Below, piece after piece: positions 9,304 to 18,030 of a stretch of 64,000 nucleotides of DNA. Position 1 is the first letter of the stretch, and each line of letters starts with the position of its first letter. The translations under genes were made by a program, and so were the position numbers. The notes beneath the pieces are model-generated. The model was not told the origin of the DNA and did not search any database. It was given only the letters and a program-made list of their open reading frames with translations. The DNA comes from CAZUQP01 sp964622455. Lineage in GTDB: Bacteria > Pseudomonadota > Gammaproteobacteria > DSM-16500. The stretch spans positions 62,001 through 126,000 of the forward strand of contig CAZUQP010000022.1 of assembly GCA_964622455.1 (NCBI GenBank), read 5' to 3'.

Positions 9304-9698
9304 CCGCTTTCTGCATTTGCATCTTGTTTATTTCCATGCGCCAATAAATCAATTGCCATAAGAAGTGCCGAATTATCAATCGGTTTTTCAAAAGAAACGG
9401 TTGCGCCTAATGATTCAGATAAATCGAGATAGCCTGTGGGATCTAATCGTCCGCCGCCTGAAATGGCAATAATTTCCATGTGCGGGTGTTTGTCTTTTAC
9501 TTCCGAAATCAACGTAATACCGCTTTTTTTAGGCATAATAATATCAGTGACCATGATGTCAGGTTCAGTCGTTTTTAAAATTTCAGCAGCTTCTTCGCCA
9601 TTGGTAGCGCTTTGCACCTCATGTGATGCCCGCGTTAAAATTTGAGCTAACATATCGCGCACCAATTCATCATCTTCAACTAATAATATCTTTGCCAT
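9300..9698 (-). CDS. Receiver-only response regulator
   Basis: A CheY-like single receiver domain of 132 residues with no output domain. The phospho-acceptor is Asp52 (MVTDIIMPKKSG), the acidic pair is Asp9/Asp10 in LVEDDE, Ser80 takes the Thr/Ser switch position and Lys105 (FEKPID) completes the site. I chose the ATG at 9698 (MAKILLVEDD), which has AGGAG about 6 bases upstream; the open frame runs further up but into kinase-coding sequence. It overlaps the end of the histidine kinase by 23 bases, so the two form a coupled pair. Output must go through a partner protein or a phosphorelay not seen here. Confidence 0.9.
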   Translation of the reverse strand: MAKILLVEDDELVRDMLAQILTRASHEVQSATNGEEAAEILKTTEPDIMVTDIIMPKKSGITLISEVKDKHPHMEIIAISGGGRLDPTGYLDLSESLGATVSFEKPIDNSALLMAIDLLAHGNKQDANAESG

Positions 9699-10752
9699 GA
9701 GAATTCTCCTTATACTCTGGGAACAGCAGGATAAATGTCGTGCCATGCCCAAGGCGGCTCTCGACCACAATTTCGCCTTGATGTTCCTGCACGATCGAGT
9801 GTACGGTTGCAAGACCAAGGCCGGTCCCTTTGCCCACTTCTTTCGTGGTATAGAAGGGTTCAAAGATACGGGCCATAGTAGATTGATCCATGCCGTGGCC
9901 GGTATCTGTCATATCAATTCTACAATAGGATTCTGCTTTTGTAATGTGAGGAAATTGTTTAATGATTTTATCGTGAACGAGTACGCGATTTAATTTAAGA
10001 GTGACACTGCCTTCACCTTCCATCGCATCGACTGCATTATTGATGATATTAACAATCACTTGATGGAGTTGTGTTTGGTCTCCTAAAATCACACAATCTT
10101 CAGTGATGGGCTGTAATTTGATGTCAACACTGGCAGGGATGGTAGGTTTTAGAAGACCTAGTACGCCTTCAATCGTTTCTTTGACATGCACTGATTTAAA
10201 ATCATGATGCTGACGTCTGCTAAACCCTAAAATCCGAGCGACCAGGTCCTGCCCGCGTTTACAAGCATCCAGCACTTTTCCTAAATTTTTATGGACGATA
10301 TCGTCCGTCGGGACGTCTTCCCGGGCCATTTCTACATAACCAATAATGGCATAAAGAATATTATTAAAATCGTGCGCGATACCGCCCGCCAATGTTCCAA
10401 TGGCTTGTAATTTTTGGCCTTGTAAGAGCGCTTTTTCGAGTTTTTGCTTAGTTTCTTCAGCATGAATACGATCAGCGATTTCTTTTTGAAAGTTAGCATT
10501 CATGATATCGAGTGATTTTTTGCGTTGATCAGTGAGTTGGATCAAGCGGATGAGCAACCCGGCAAGAATTGCAAAGAAAATGCCGAAGATTAATATGATC
10601 CAAGGATAGTCATGTTGGATAGAATGCGGCATAAAATCATCAACTAAGGCAATCCATACCCCGATGGATAGTATAATGCCCCCCAATGCGACAGCATAAG
10701 GCAGCCAAGAAAAGGGAAAAAGGGGGGTGTTTTTTTGATGATTTTCAATCAT
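9676..10752 (-). CDS. Membrane-bound sensor histidine kinase
   Basis: A two-component sensor of 358 residues. Two membrane segments (about 15-36 and 48-70) are separated by only about a dozen polar residues, so there is no periplasmic sensor domain. A coiled linker leads to the H-box GGIAHDFNNIL (the HD-F-N form typical of NtrB-like kinases), then the N-box, G1 DTGHGMD, F-box and G2 GKGTGLGLATV. It probably phosphorylates the overlapping receiver protein downstream. The lack of an outer sensor suggests detection of a membrane or cytoplasmic signal. The gene is divergent from smc. Confidence 0.9.
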   Translation of the reverse strand: MIENHQKNTPLFPFSWLPYAVALGGIILSIGVWIALVDDFMPHSIQHDYPWIILIFGIFFAILAGLLIRLIQLTDQRKKSLDIMNANFQKEIADRIHAEETKQKLEKALLQGQKLQAIGTLAGGIAHDFNNILYAIIGYVEMAREDVPTDDIVHKNLGKVLDACKRGQDLVARILGFSRRQHHDFKSVHVKETIEGVLGLLKPTIPASVDIKLQPITEDCVILGDQTQLHQVIVNIINNAVDAMEGEGSVTLKLNRVLVHDKIIKQFPHITKAESYCRIDMTDTGHGMDQSTMARIFEPFYTTKEVGKGTGLGLATVHSIVQEHQGEIVVESRLGHGTTFILLFPEYKENSHGKDIIS

Positions 10753-10779
10753 AAATAATAGCTTAATCCATTTAAGCGA

Positions 10780-10808
10780 TTGAGGCTATAAGCCAATTTA
10801 TATATACT
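10780..10808 (+). promoter_or_regulatory. Sigma-70-type promoter for smc
   Basis: TTGAGG (10780-10785) and TATACT (10803-10808) are 17 bases apart and lie 32 bases before the smc start. The -10 matches the consensus at five of six bases, the -35 at four of six. It sits in the short divergent region with the histidine kinase. Confidence 0.5.
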
Positions 10809-10839
10809 TCTTTTATCGAGAAAACAGTGTAATGAGATT

Positions 10840-13800
10840 ATGCAGCTAAAGAAAATTAAACTTTCCGGTTTTAAGTCATTTGTGGATCCTATTACGGTGC
10901 CGGTGCCTGGCAACTTGGTTGCGATTGTCGGGCCTAATGGGTGTGGCAAATCGAATATCATTGACGCGGTTTGCTGGGTGATGGGTGAAAGCTCAGCTAA
11001 ATACTTACGCGGCGAATCACTGACCGACGTTATTTTTAACGGATCAAGTGCCAGAAAACCGGTCGGCCAAGCATCCGTTGAATTGATATTTGATAATCAG
11101 GATGGCAGTTTAGGCGGTGAATATGCAAGTTATGCTGAAATTTCAATTCGCCGACTGATCAATCGGGAAAGTGAATCCAGTTATTTCTTAAACGGTGCGC
11201 GCTGCAGACGGCGTGATATTGTCGGTATTTTTCTGGGCACCGGTCTTGGGCCGCGTAGTTACTCCATCATCGGCCAAAATATGATTTCCCGTATTATTGA
11301 GGCAAAACCGGATGATATGCGGGTTTATTTAGAAGAAGCTGCAGGTGTTTCTAAATATAAAGAGCGTAGGCGCGAAACTGAAAATCGTATTAATCATACG
11401 AAAGAAAATATGGCGCGCTTGGATGATGTGCGGGCTGAATTAGAGAAACAGTTGGCTAATTTAAAACGCCAAGCCAATGCGGCGGAAAAATTTAAAACAT
11501 TAAAACAAGAAGAACGGATGACTCGCGCAAAATGGCTCGCGTCTCAGTGGCGTCAATATGATAGCAAGCTCGTGCAATATTCTTTGCAGATTCAGCAGCA
11601 AGAAACTGCATTAGAAGCGCGTAATGCTGAATTAAGTGAAAACCAGCTTAACACAAATAAATTGCGCGATGATCATGGTTTGGCAAATGAAGCATTTCAA
11701 GAAGTTCAGCACCGTTATTATAAAGCGGGCAACGAAATTACTCGAATCGAGCAAGAGATTCATCATACTAAAGAGCGTGCAGAGCAGCGGCAGGCGGATG
11801 TTTTGCAGACGCAGCATGATTGGACAGAAGTTAAAAATAGTTTGGCCGATGCAGAAAACGAATTAAATGAATTAATGGATGAGGTTGAAAAATTAGAACC
11901 TGCTTTCGAGAAAGCTACAGAAACAGTGAATAAAAAAACCGCTGTCTATCATCAAGCAGAAGAGGCGATGCAGGCGTGGCAAGAGCAATGGGATGCGTTT
12001 AATACACATTCATCCAAAACGACTCGCATCGCAGAAGTAGAGCAAACGCGTATTATTCACTTAGAGCAGCGTTTAGCTTCTTTAAAACAGCGTAAAAAAC
12101 AATTTACAGAAGAAAAAAATCAAATTCATTTTGTGGATCTTGAAAAAGAAATTGCCCATGGTTTAGAACGTTTTCAGAAAAGTGATGCAGTGTTAACTGA
12201 GCAAAATCAAAAATTAACCGATCTAAATGAAGTCATTGTCAATCTTGAAAAAGATCAGCAAAAATTGATGCAGAAATTAGATGAAGTACATTCTGAAGCG
12301 CAAGATGTGCGCGGGAAGCACACTTCTTTGCAAGCATTGCAGCAAGTAGCGCTTGGACAACAGGATGAGCGAAGCAATGAATGGCTTAATCAACATCAAT
12401 TAGATCAATTACCCCGTTTAGCGCAGCATATTCATGTGCAAACAGGTTGGGAAGAGGCAGTTGAAAAAGTATTAGGTGTCTATTTACAAGCAGTTTGTGT
12501 AGATAGCTTATCACTTTTAACTGAGGTAGCTGACAAATTTACAGCGGGCAATTTAAGTGCATTTGCATCTTCAAAAGGTTCATCTTCTTTAACGGCCCAA
12601 AAAAAATTATTGCTTCACAAAATTGAATCTCCTTGGCCGCTGGACGGCTTATTAGCAGGCGTTTATGCGGCAGAAACCTATCAAGAAGCTTGCCAACTAT
12701 ATAAGACGTTAGCGCCATATGAATCTGTGATTACGGCCCAAGGTGTTTGGTTAGGTGCTTCATGGCTTCGTATTTCGCGCGATGAAAATCAGCAAGAAAG
12801 TGTATTGAAGCGTGAAAAAGAATTAAAACAATTAGCTAAACAATTAATGCAGTTAGAAAAAAATCAAGAAAAGTTGTCACATGATTTGGTAAGAAACCGT
12901 GCGGAACTTAAAAACTTATTACATGAACGAGATGAATTGCAAAAGAAAGTCAATCAATCGTATGCGGAAGCGGCACAACTGAAAGCCGAGCAAAATGTAA
13001 AACAAGAACGCTTAGTTGAATTAAATGTTCGTGCTAATCGTTTACAAAAAGAATTAATTGAAGTTCTCGAGCAGGATAAAAATGCTGAGCAGGAGCTCGC
13101 TAACGCGAGGAGCACTTGGCAAAAAGCAATGGATGAGCTTCAAACATTAGCTGATCAACGTGATGCATTGATGCAGAAACGAGAAACATTTCGTCTTAAT
13201 GTGCAAATGAGCCGTGAACATCTCGATGATAGCAAAGAAGAGTATCATCAGCTTGAAATTCGCTTGCAAACCACGAAGTCTCAACAAACATCCTTAAAGC
13301 ATTCCATTCAACGAATGGAAGCGCAATTAAAAACGTTAGCAGAAAGACGAGAAGTGCTTGAAACACATATCACGGATGAAGCATCTCTCGCCGAGTTAGA
13401 AAATGCCTTAGCGACTGCTTTAAGCTATCGGTTACAAATTGAAGACGAATTAAATCACGCGCGCGTTGTCATTGAAGAAATCAACCATCAATTACGTGCG
13501 ATGGAAGATGCGCGTCATGGTGTTGAGCGTGAAATAGCCGCAGTGCGGGATATGTTAGAAACATTACGTTTAGAAAATCAAAGTATTAAAGTCAAAATAG
13601 AAACGATTGTTGAGCAATTACATGAAGCGCATTTTGAAATAGAAGAAATATTAACAGATTTATCGGATGAGGCCTTGCCTGAAAATTATCAACAAGAGTT
13701 AGAGCAAATCACCTTAAGGATTACGCGCTTAGGCGCTATTAATTTAGTGGCAATTGAAGAACATGAAGCGTGCAATGAACGTAAGGAATATCTAGATAAG

Positions 13801-14343
13801 CAATATGCGGATTTACTAGAAGGGTTGACGACGCTGCAAAATGCCATCGATAAAATTGATAAAGAAACACGGGCACGTTTTAAAGAAACATTTAATAAAG
13901 TGAATGAACGTTTCCAAGAATTATTCCCTAAAGTTTTTGGCGGCGGACATGCATCTCTTGAATTGATGGGTGAAAATTTATTAGATGCGGGCATTACCGT
14001 GATGGCATGCCCTCCAGGAAAACGCAATAGTACGATTCACTTACTGTCGGGTGGTGAAAAAGCGATGACTGCGATTGCATTGGTATTTTCTATTTTCCAC
14101 TTAAATCCCGCACCTTTTTGTTTGCTGGATGAGGTGGATGCGCCTTTAGATGATGCTAATATTGGACGTTTTTGTCAGTTAGTGAAAGTGATGTCAGAGA
14201 AAACGCAGTTTATTTTTATTAGCCATAATAAATTGGCGATTGAAATGAGTGATCATTTGATGGGTGTGACGATGCATGAGCCCGGGGTGTCTCGTTTAGT
14301 GAGTGTCAACATGGAAGAAGCTGTGAGTTTAGCAGGTGCTTAG
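10840..14343 (+). CDS. smc: Chromosome segregation protein SMC
   Basis: SMC forms the condensin ring that organises and segregates the nucleoid. The ATPase head has Walker A GPNGCGKS at residues 31-38 and, at the C-terminus, the signature LLSGGEKAM and Walker B FCLLDEVDAPLDD. Long coiled-coil arms (about 170-500 and 650-1000) flank a hinge near residues 520-640. The length of 1167 residues is normal. Presence of SMC instead of MukB fits Legionellales and many non-enteric gammaproteobacteria. It heads the conserved smc-zipA-ligA cluster, with 12 bases before zipA. Confidence 0.97.
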   Translation: MQLKKIKLSGFKSFVDPITVPVPGNLVAIVGPNGCGKSNIIDAVCWVMGESSAKYLRGESLTDVIFNGSSARKPVGQASVELIFDNQDGSLGGEYASYAEISIRRLINRESESSYFLNGARCRRRDIVGIFLGTGLGPRSYSIIGQNMISRIIEAKPDDMRVYLEEAAGVSKYKERRRETENRINHTKENMARLDDVRAELEKQLANLKRQANAAEKFKTLKQEERMTRAKWLASQWRQYDSKLVQYSLQIQQQETALEARNAELSENQLNTNKLRDDHGLANEAFQEVQHRYYKAGNEITRIEQEIHHTKERAEQRQADVLQTQHDWTEVKNSLADAENELNELMDEVEKLEPAFEKATETVNKKTAVYHQAEEAMQAWQEQWDAFNTHSSKTTRIAEVEQTRIIHLEQRLASLKQRKKQFTEEKNQIHFVDLEKEIAHGLERFQKSDAVLTEQNQKLTDLNEVIVNLEKDQQKLMQKLDEVHSEAQDVRGKHTSLQALQQVALGQQDERSNEWLNQHQLDQLPRLAQHIHVQTGWEEAVEKVLGVYLQAVCVDSLSLLTEVADKFTAGNLSAFASSKGSSSLTAQKKLLLHKIESPWPLDGLLAGVYAAETYQEACQLYKTLAPYESVITAQGVWLGASWLRISRDENQQESVLKREKELKQLAKQLMQLEKNQEKLSHDLVRNRAELKNLLHERDELQKKVNQSYAEAAQLKAEQNVKQERLVELNVRANRLQKELIEVLEQDKNAEQELANARSTWQKAMDELQTLADQRDALMQKRETFRLNVQMSREHLDDSKEEYHQLEIRLQTTKSQQTSLKHSIQRMEAQLKTLAERREVLETHITDEASLAELENALATALSYRLQIEDELNHARVVIEEINHQLRAMEDARHGVEREIAAVRDMLETLRLENQSIKVKIETIVEQLHEAHFEIEEILTDLSDEALPENYQQELEQITLRITRLGAINLVAIEEHEACNERKEYLDKQYADLLEGLTTLQNAIDKIDKETRARFKETFNKVNERFQELFPKVFGGGHASLELMGENLLDAGITVMACPPGKRNSTIHLLSGGEKAMTAIALVFSIFHLNPAPFCLLDEVDAPLDDANIGRFCQLVKVMSEKTQFIFISHNKLAIEMSDHLMGVTMHEPGVSRLVSVNMEEAVSLAGA

Positions 14344-14355
14344 GAGTAATAAAAT

Positions 14356-15036
14356 ATGGATGTGTATTTAAAAATAGGTTTGTTATCGATAGGTGTTGGA
14401 ATTTTACTATGGATTTTTTGGGATAGTTGGCATAAGAAACGTTCTTCTCATTTTTCGAAATCAACTGAGATATCGTTAGGCCCTCAATTGGCAGGAGATC
14501 ATGCGCAAGAATTAGGTGAAGATCACGTGGGGCCCGCGCGTATTGTGGCAGTGGACCATTCTGCGAGAAATATAAAATCGCGTTATGCTGTTCATGAAAA
14601 AAAACGTGCTGTTCATCATGTACCTGAAAATTTATTTATCCTAAGTGTAATGGCAAAACCGGATGCACATTTTGCCTCATATGATTTGCTGCAAGCTATT
14701 TCGCATGCGGGCCTGCAATTTGGCGAAATGAACATTTTTCATTACTATCAAACAACCGTTAATGGTAAAACAAAATTGTTTAGCTTAGCATCTGCCAATA
14801 AACCCGGGGATTTTGACATGAATAATATTGGCAATTTTTCTTGTACGGGGCTTATGTTATTCATGAATAAGACGGATGTACCTGATCCTCAGCAGACATT
14901 CAAATTAATGTTAGATACGGCAGAAAAATTAACCGAAGATTTAGATGGTATGCTGCACGCAGATCCTATGACGCCTTGGAGTGAAAAAATGGCGTGGCAA
15001 TATCAAAAAAGATTGTTTAATCAAACATCGCGTTAG
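14356..15036 (+). CDS. zipA: Cell division protein ZipA
   Basis: ZipA tethers FtsZ filaments to the inner membrane at the division site. An N-terminal membrane segment (about residues 5-23) is followed by a basic stretch and a short linker, then the ZipA C-terminal FtsZ-binding domain (about 95-220), recognisable in LFILSVMAKPDAHFASYDLL and the region around FSLASANKPGDFD. At 226 residues it is shorter than E. coli ZipA because the linker is short. Its position between smc and ligA supports the call. Confidence 0.88.
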   Translation: MDVYLKIGLLSIGVGILLWIFWDSWHKKRSSHFSKSTEISLGPQLAGDHAQELGEDHVGPARIVAVDHSARNIKSRYAVHEKKRAVHHVPENLFILSVMAKPDAHFASYDLLQAISHAGLQFGEMNIFHYYQTTVNGKTKLFSLASANKPGDFDMNNIGNFSCTGLMLFMNKTDVPDPQQTFKLMLDTAEKLTEDLDGMLHADPMTPWSEKMAWQYQKRLFNQTSR

Positions 15037-15039
15037 TCT

Positions 15040-17055
15040 ATGACGGAAAAATTAAATAATACAATTGAAAGAAAAATCAATAAACTGCGCGATAAGATTA
15101 ATGAGCATAATTATCGTTATTATGCATTAGATGATCCTACTGTTTCTGATGCTGAGTATGATAGCTTGTTTCAAGAATTATCCGAGCTTGAAAAACAGTA
15201 TCCTGAATGGATTACGCTTGATTCACCGACACAACGCGTGGGTGTGACACCTTTAAAAAAATTTGTTGAAGTGTCACATGAAATCCCCATGCTTTCACTC
15301 GAAAATGCTTTTACTGAGGATGAGTTAGCGGCGTTTGATGAACGCGTGCGCGATCGTTTAGGCGTTTCACATCTGATTGAATATTCGTGTGAACCCAAAT
15401 TAGATGGTTTAGCAGTGAGTATTCGTTATGAAAAAGGTATTTTAGTGCGTGCCGCAACGCGTGGTGATGGAGAAACAGGTGAAGATATCACAGAAAATGT
15501 TCGTACGATTCAAACAGTGCCTTTGCGATTGCATGGTGCAGATTATCCAAAAGTTTTAGAAGTGCGCGGTGAAGTCTATATGCCGAAAAAAGGATTTGAT
15601 GAAATGAATCGGCGCGCTTTAGAGAAAGGCGAAAAAATTTTTGTAAATCCACGTAATGCAGCTGCTGGAAGTTTGCGTCAACTCGATTCACGTATGACGG
15701 CTGCTCGCCCGTTAGAAATTTTTTGTTATGGTATTGGTGCTGTTGAGGGAAATATTCCTTCATCTCATAGTGAGATTTTGGCTGCTTTAAAAAAATGGGG
15801 ATTGCGCATTAATTCTGAAAGAAAAGTAGTGAGAGGTGTCGATGAATGTTTAGCTTATTATCAAATGATAAGTGAAAAACGTTCAAAATTGCCTTACGAG
15901 ATTGATGGTGTAGTTTATAAAGTCAATAGCATTGCAGAACAAAATAAATTAGGTTTTGTTTCCCGCGCGCCGCGATGGGCAATTGCTCATAAATTTCCAG
16001 CAGAAGAAGTAATGACGGTTGTGGAAGCTGTTGAATTTCAAGTAGGTCGAACGGGCGCTTTAACACCCGTTGCGCGTTTGCATCCTGTTTTTGTGGGCGG
16101 TGTTACGATCAGTAACGCAACGTTACATAATATGGATGAAGTCATTCGCAAAGATGTTCATATTGGCGACACAGTAGTGATTCGCCGCGCAGGTGATGTG
16201 ATTCCTGAAATTGTAAAAGCAGTGAAAGAACATCGGCCACCGCACGCAAAAAAAATTGAATTGCCACTCGACTGCCCCGTGTGTCACTCCAAAATAGAAC
16301 ATATTGAAGGAGAAGCCGTTGCCCGTTGCAGCGGCGGTTTATTTTGTCAAGCACAACGAAAAGAGGCTATCAAACATTTTGCATCCCGCCATGCGATGGA
16401 TATTGAAGGGTTGGGAGATAAATTAGTTGAACAATTAGTCGATAAAAATCTTGTATCAACCGTTGCTGATTTATATTCGTTAAATTTAGAAGAGCTTTCC
16501 AATCTCGATAGAATGGCAGAAAAATCCGCTCAAAATTTATTAGATGCTCTAGAAAAAAGTAAAAAGACAACTTTGCCGCGTTTTTTGTATGCGTTAGGTA
16601 TTCGTGAAGTGGGGGAGGCAACTGCTAAACAACTTGCTAATCATTTTGGTGATTTATCAGCGCTTATTTCGGCAGATGCAGGAGAATTACAAACAGTATC
16701 GGATGTTGGGCCCGTGGTCGCTCAACATATCGTTTCTTTTTTTGAAGAAAAACATAATCGTACGGTGATTGATCACTTATTAAAAGCAGGGATTTACTGG
16801 CAAAAAATCACAAAAAAAGAATCGTTACCTTTTGCAGGAAAAACATTTGTTTTAACAGGCACACTTCACAGCATGTCGCGGGATGTTGCCAAAGAAAAAT
16901 TAGAAACATTGGGCGCAAAGGTTTCTGGCAGTGTCTCAAGTAAAACCACTTATGTGGTGGCAGGAGATGATGCCGGTTCTAAGTTAAAAAAAGCTAAAGA
17001 ATTGGGGATTAAAATTTTAACTGAAAAAGAATTGATTGAACTGTTAATGCGTTAA
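15040..17055 (+). CDS. ligA: NAD-dependent DNA ligase
   Basis: Seals nicks in DNA using NAD. The adenylated lysine is Lys120 in CEPKLDGLAVS. An N-terminal Ia domain, the nucleotidyltransferase domain, the OB fold, a four-cysteine zinc finger (CPVCHSK, later Cys residues in CSGGLFC), helix-hairpin-helix repeats and a C-terminal BRCT domain (about 595-670) are all present in 671 residues. It starts 3 bases after zipA. Its stop overlaps the stop of the converging small gene in a shared TTAA, leaving no room for a terminator. Confidence 0.97.
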   Translation: MTEKLNNTIERKINKLRDKINEHNYRYYALDDPTVSDAEYDSLFQELSELEKQYPEWITLDSPTQRVGVTPLKKFVEVSHEIPMLSLENAFTEDELAAFDERVRDRLGVSHLIEYSCEPKLDGLAVSIRYEKGILVRAATRGDGETGEDITENVRTIQTVPLRLHGADYPKVLEVRGEVYMPKKGFDEMNRRALEKGEKIFVNPRNAAAGSLRQLDSRMTAARPLEIFCYGIGAVEGNIPSSHSEILAALKKWGLRINSERKVVRGVDECLAYYQMISEKRSKLPYEIDGVVYKVNSIAEQNKLGFVSRAPRWAIAHKFPAEEVMTVVEAVEFQVGRTGALTPVARLHPVFVGGVTISNATLHNMDEVIRKDVHIGDTVVIRRAGDVIPEIVKAVKEHRPPHAKKIELPLDCPVCHSKIEHIEGEAVARCSGGLFCQAQRKEAIKHFASRHAMDIEGLGDKLVEQLVDKNLVSTVADLYSLNLEELSNLDRMAEKSAQNLLDALEKSKKTTLPRFLYALGIREVGEATAKQLANHFGDLSALISADAGELQTVSDVGPVVAQHIVSFFEEKHNRTVIDHLLKAGIYWQKITKKESLPFAGKTFVLTGTLHSMSRDVAKEKLETLGAKVSGSVSSKTTYVVAGDDAGSKLKKAKELGIKILTEKELIELLMR

Positions 17056-17354
17056 AACCAATGAAAGAGACGTGCAATGATGGTTAAAACGCCGATAAAG
17101 CCACCGACAACCCAAATAAAGTTAAACCATAAACGGTTATTAATATCGCGGAAATTAGCATCAATTTTTTGATCAAGTGCATCTGCTTTGGCGTCAATTT
17201 TTTGATCGAGCGCATCTGTTTTGCTATCGATTTTTTTATCGAGCGCATCTATTTTATTATCAACCGTATCAAATCGTTTTTCCAATCGAATTAAGGTCTC
17301 ACCAATATGACCAATCGATTGTTCTAGTAACGCGATACGGGTGTCATGACTCAT
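17052..17354 (-). CDS. Small coiled-coil protein with C-terminal membrane anchor
   Basis: I recognise no specific family. From the ATG at 17354 (MSHDTRIALL), which has AGGA well placed upstream, it has 100 residues. The middle is a coiled coil built of an 11-residue unit, seen as KIDALDKKIDS, KTDALDQKIDA and KADALDQKIDA, mirrored by about 33-base tandem repeats in the DNA. A single hydrophobic segment near the end (WVVGGFIGVLTIIARLF) should anchor it in the membrane. Upstream in-frame methionines exist but lack a good ribosome-binding site. Function unknown; the layout resembles small phage-like or DUF1640-like membrane coiled-coil proteins. Confidence 0.7.
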   Translation of the reverse strand: MSHDTRIALLEQSIGHIGETLIRLEKRFDTVDNKIDALDKKIDSKTDALDQKIDAKADALDQKIDANFRDINNRLWFNFIWVVGGFIGVLTIIARLFHWF

Positions 17355-17466
17355 GGTGTCCTCATGTTTTCTCATTTTCATGTATCTTTGCCTATTATTA
17401 TCATTATCCTTAACTATCATTATCATAGCGTGTCAGCTGAAAACCAGCAATAAAAATGATACAAGA

Positions 17467-18015
17467 TTACTGTTTCTCTGTTAGCTTTCCGTTTTTAAAA
17501 ATAAGCGTCACAGGCGGGGTGCTGCTGTAAGTGAATGTTATCACTTCTATTGTTGGCGGTTTTTGATTGGTTTGACTGCTTTTATTAATAAAAACAGGTT
17601 CGCCGCAAGCAGCTTTGAGTTCTTTTGCGCTATCGCCGACCGAAATAATTTTTCCGTTATAAACAGCATCTACATTTCCGCCGCACATCCCAGAACTTGC
17701 GAGACTCATGCCGTTTACCGTGATGTTTACTATTTTATTATTGTTTAATGCAATGGCCATTTTCACAGTTGCAGATTGTCCGCCAGTTATCGGTTGAGTG
17801 TAACCAGGCGTGCTCGGTGTTACATAATAATTCCACTCTTGCGGGCCGCTGTCGTCTTCTTCAGTCGATTTTTTTTCGGTATTGGGTTTGCCGCATTGTT
17901 GTTTGACAGATTCAATCGTGTCGCCGATATTGATTTGATTAAAATTATTGGGGCAAAACATAGCGTAAGTATGAGAAGAAAAAAATAATAGTAATATCGC
18001 TAACGACAGTTTCAT
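17467..18015 (-). CDS. Exported DUF2845-type protein with two repeats
   Basis: A signal peptide (MKLSLAILLLFFSSHTYA) precedes 164 mature residues containing two similar modules. Each has a short Cys-containing start, a GD-x-hydrophobic strand and a CG-P turn: NFNQINIGDTIESVKQQCGKP and, later, GKIISVGDSAKELKAACGEP. This duplicated layout is typical of DUF2845 proteins of Legionellales and relatives. The function is unknown; the modules recall the small alpha/beta fold of BamE/OmlA, which is my inference. It lies 15 bases downstream of purB on the same strand. Confidence 0.75.
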   Translation of the reverse strand: MKLSLAILLLFFSSHTYAMFCPNNFNQINIGDTIESVKQQCGKPNTEKKSTEEDDSGPQEWNYYVTPSTPGYTQPITGGQSATVKMAIALNNNKIVNITVNGMSLASSGMCGGNVDAVYNGKIISVGDSAKELKAACGEPVFINKSSQTNQKPPTIEVITFTYSSTPPVTLIFKNGKLTEKQ

Positions 18016-18030
18016 ATTTTTATTTTACCT

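Noticed and set aside
13689..14027. 112-codon open frame on the minus strand
   Set aside because: Antisense to the conserved SMC head region; its length follows from the codon use of smc.
17159..17262. The 33-base tandem repeats as a CRISPR or direct-repeat array
   Set aside because: The repeats are in frame, encode a coiled coil and have no unique spacers.
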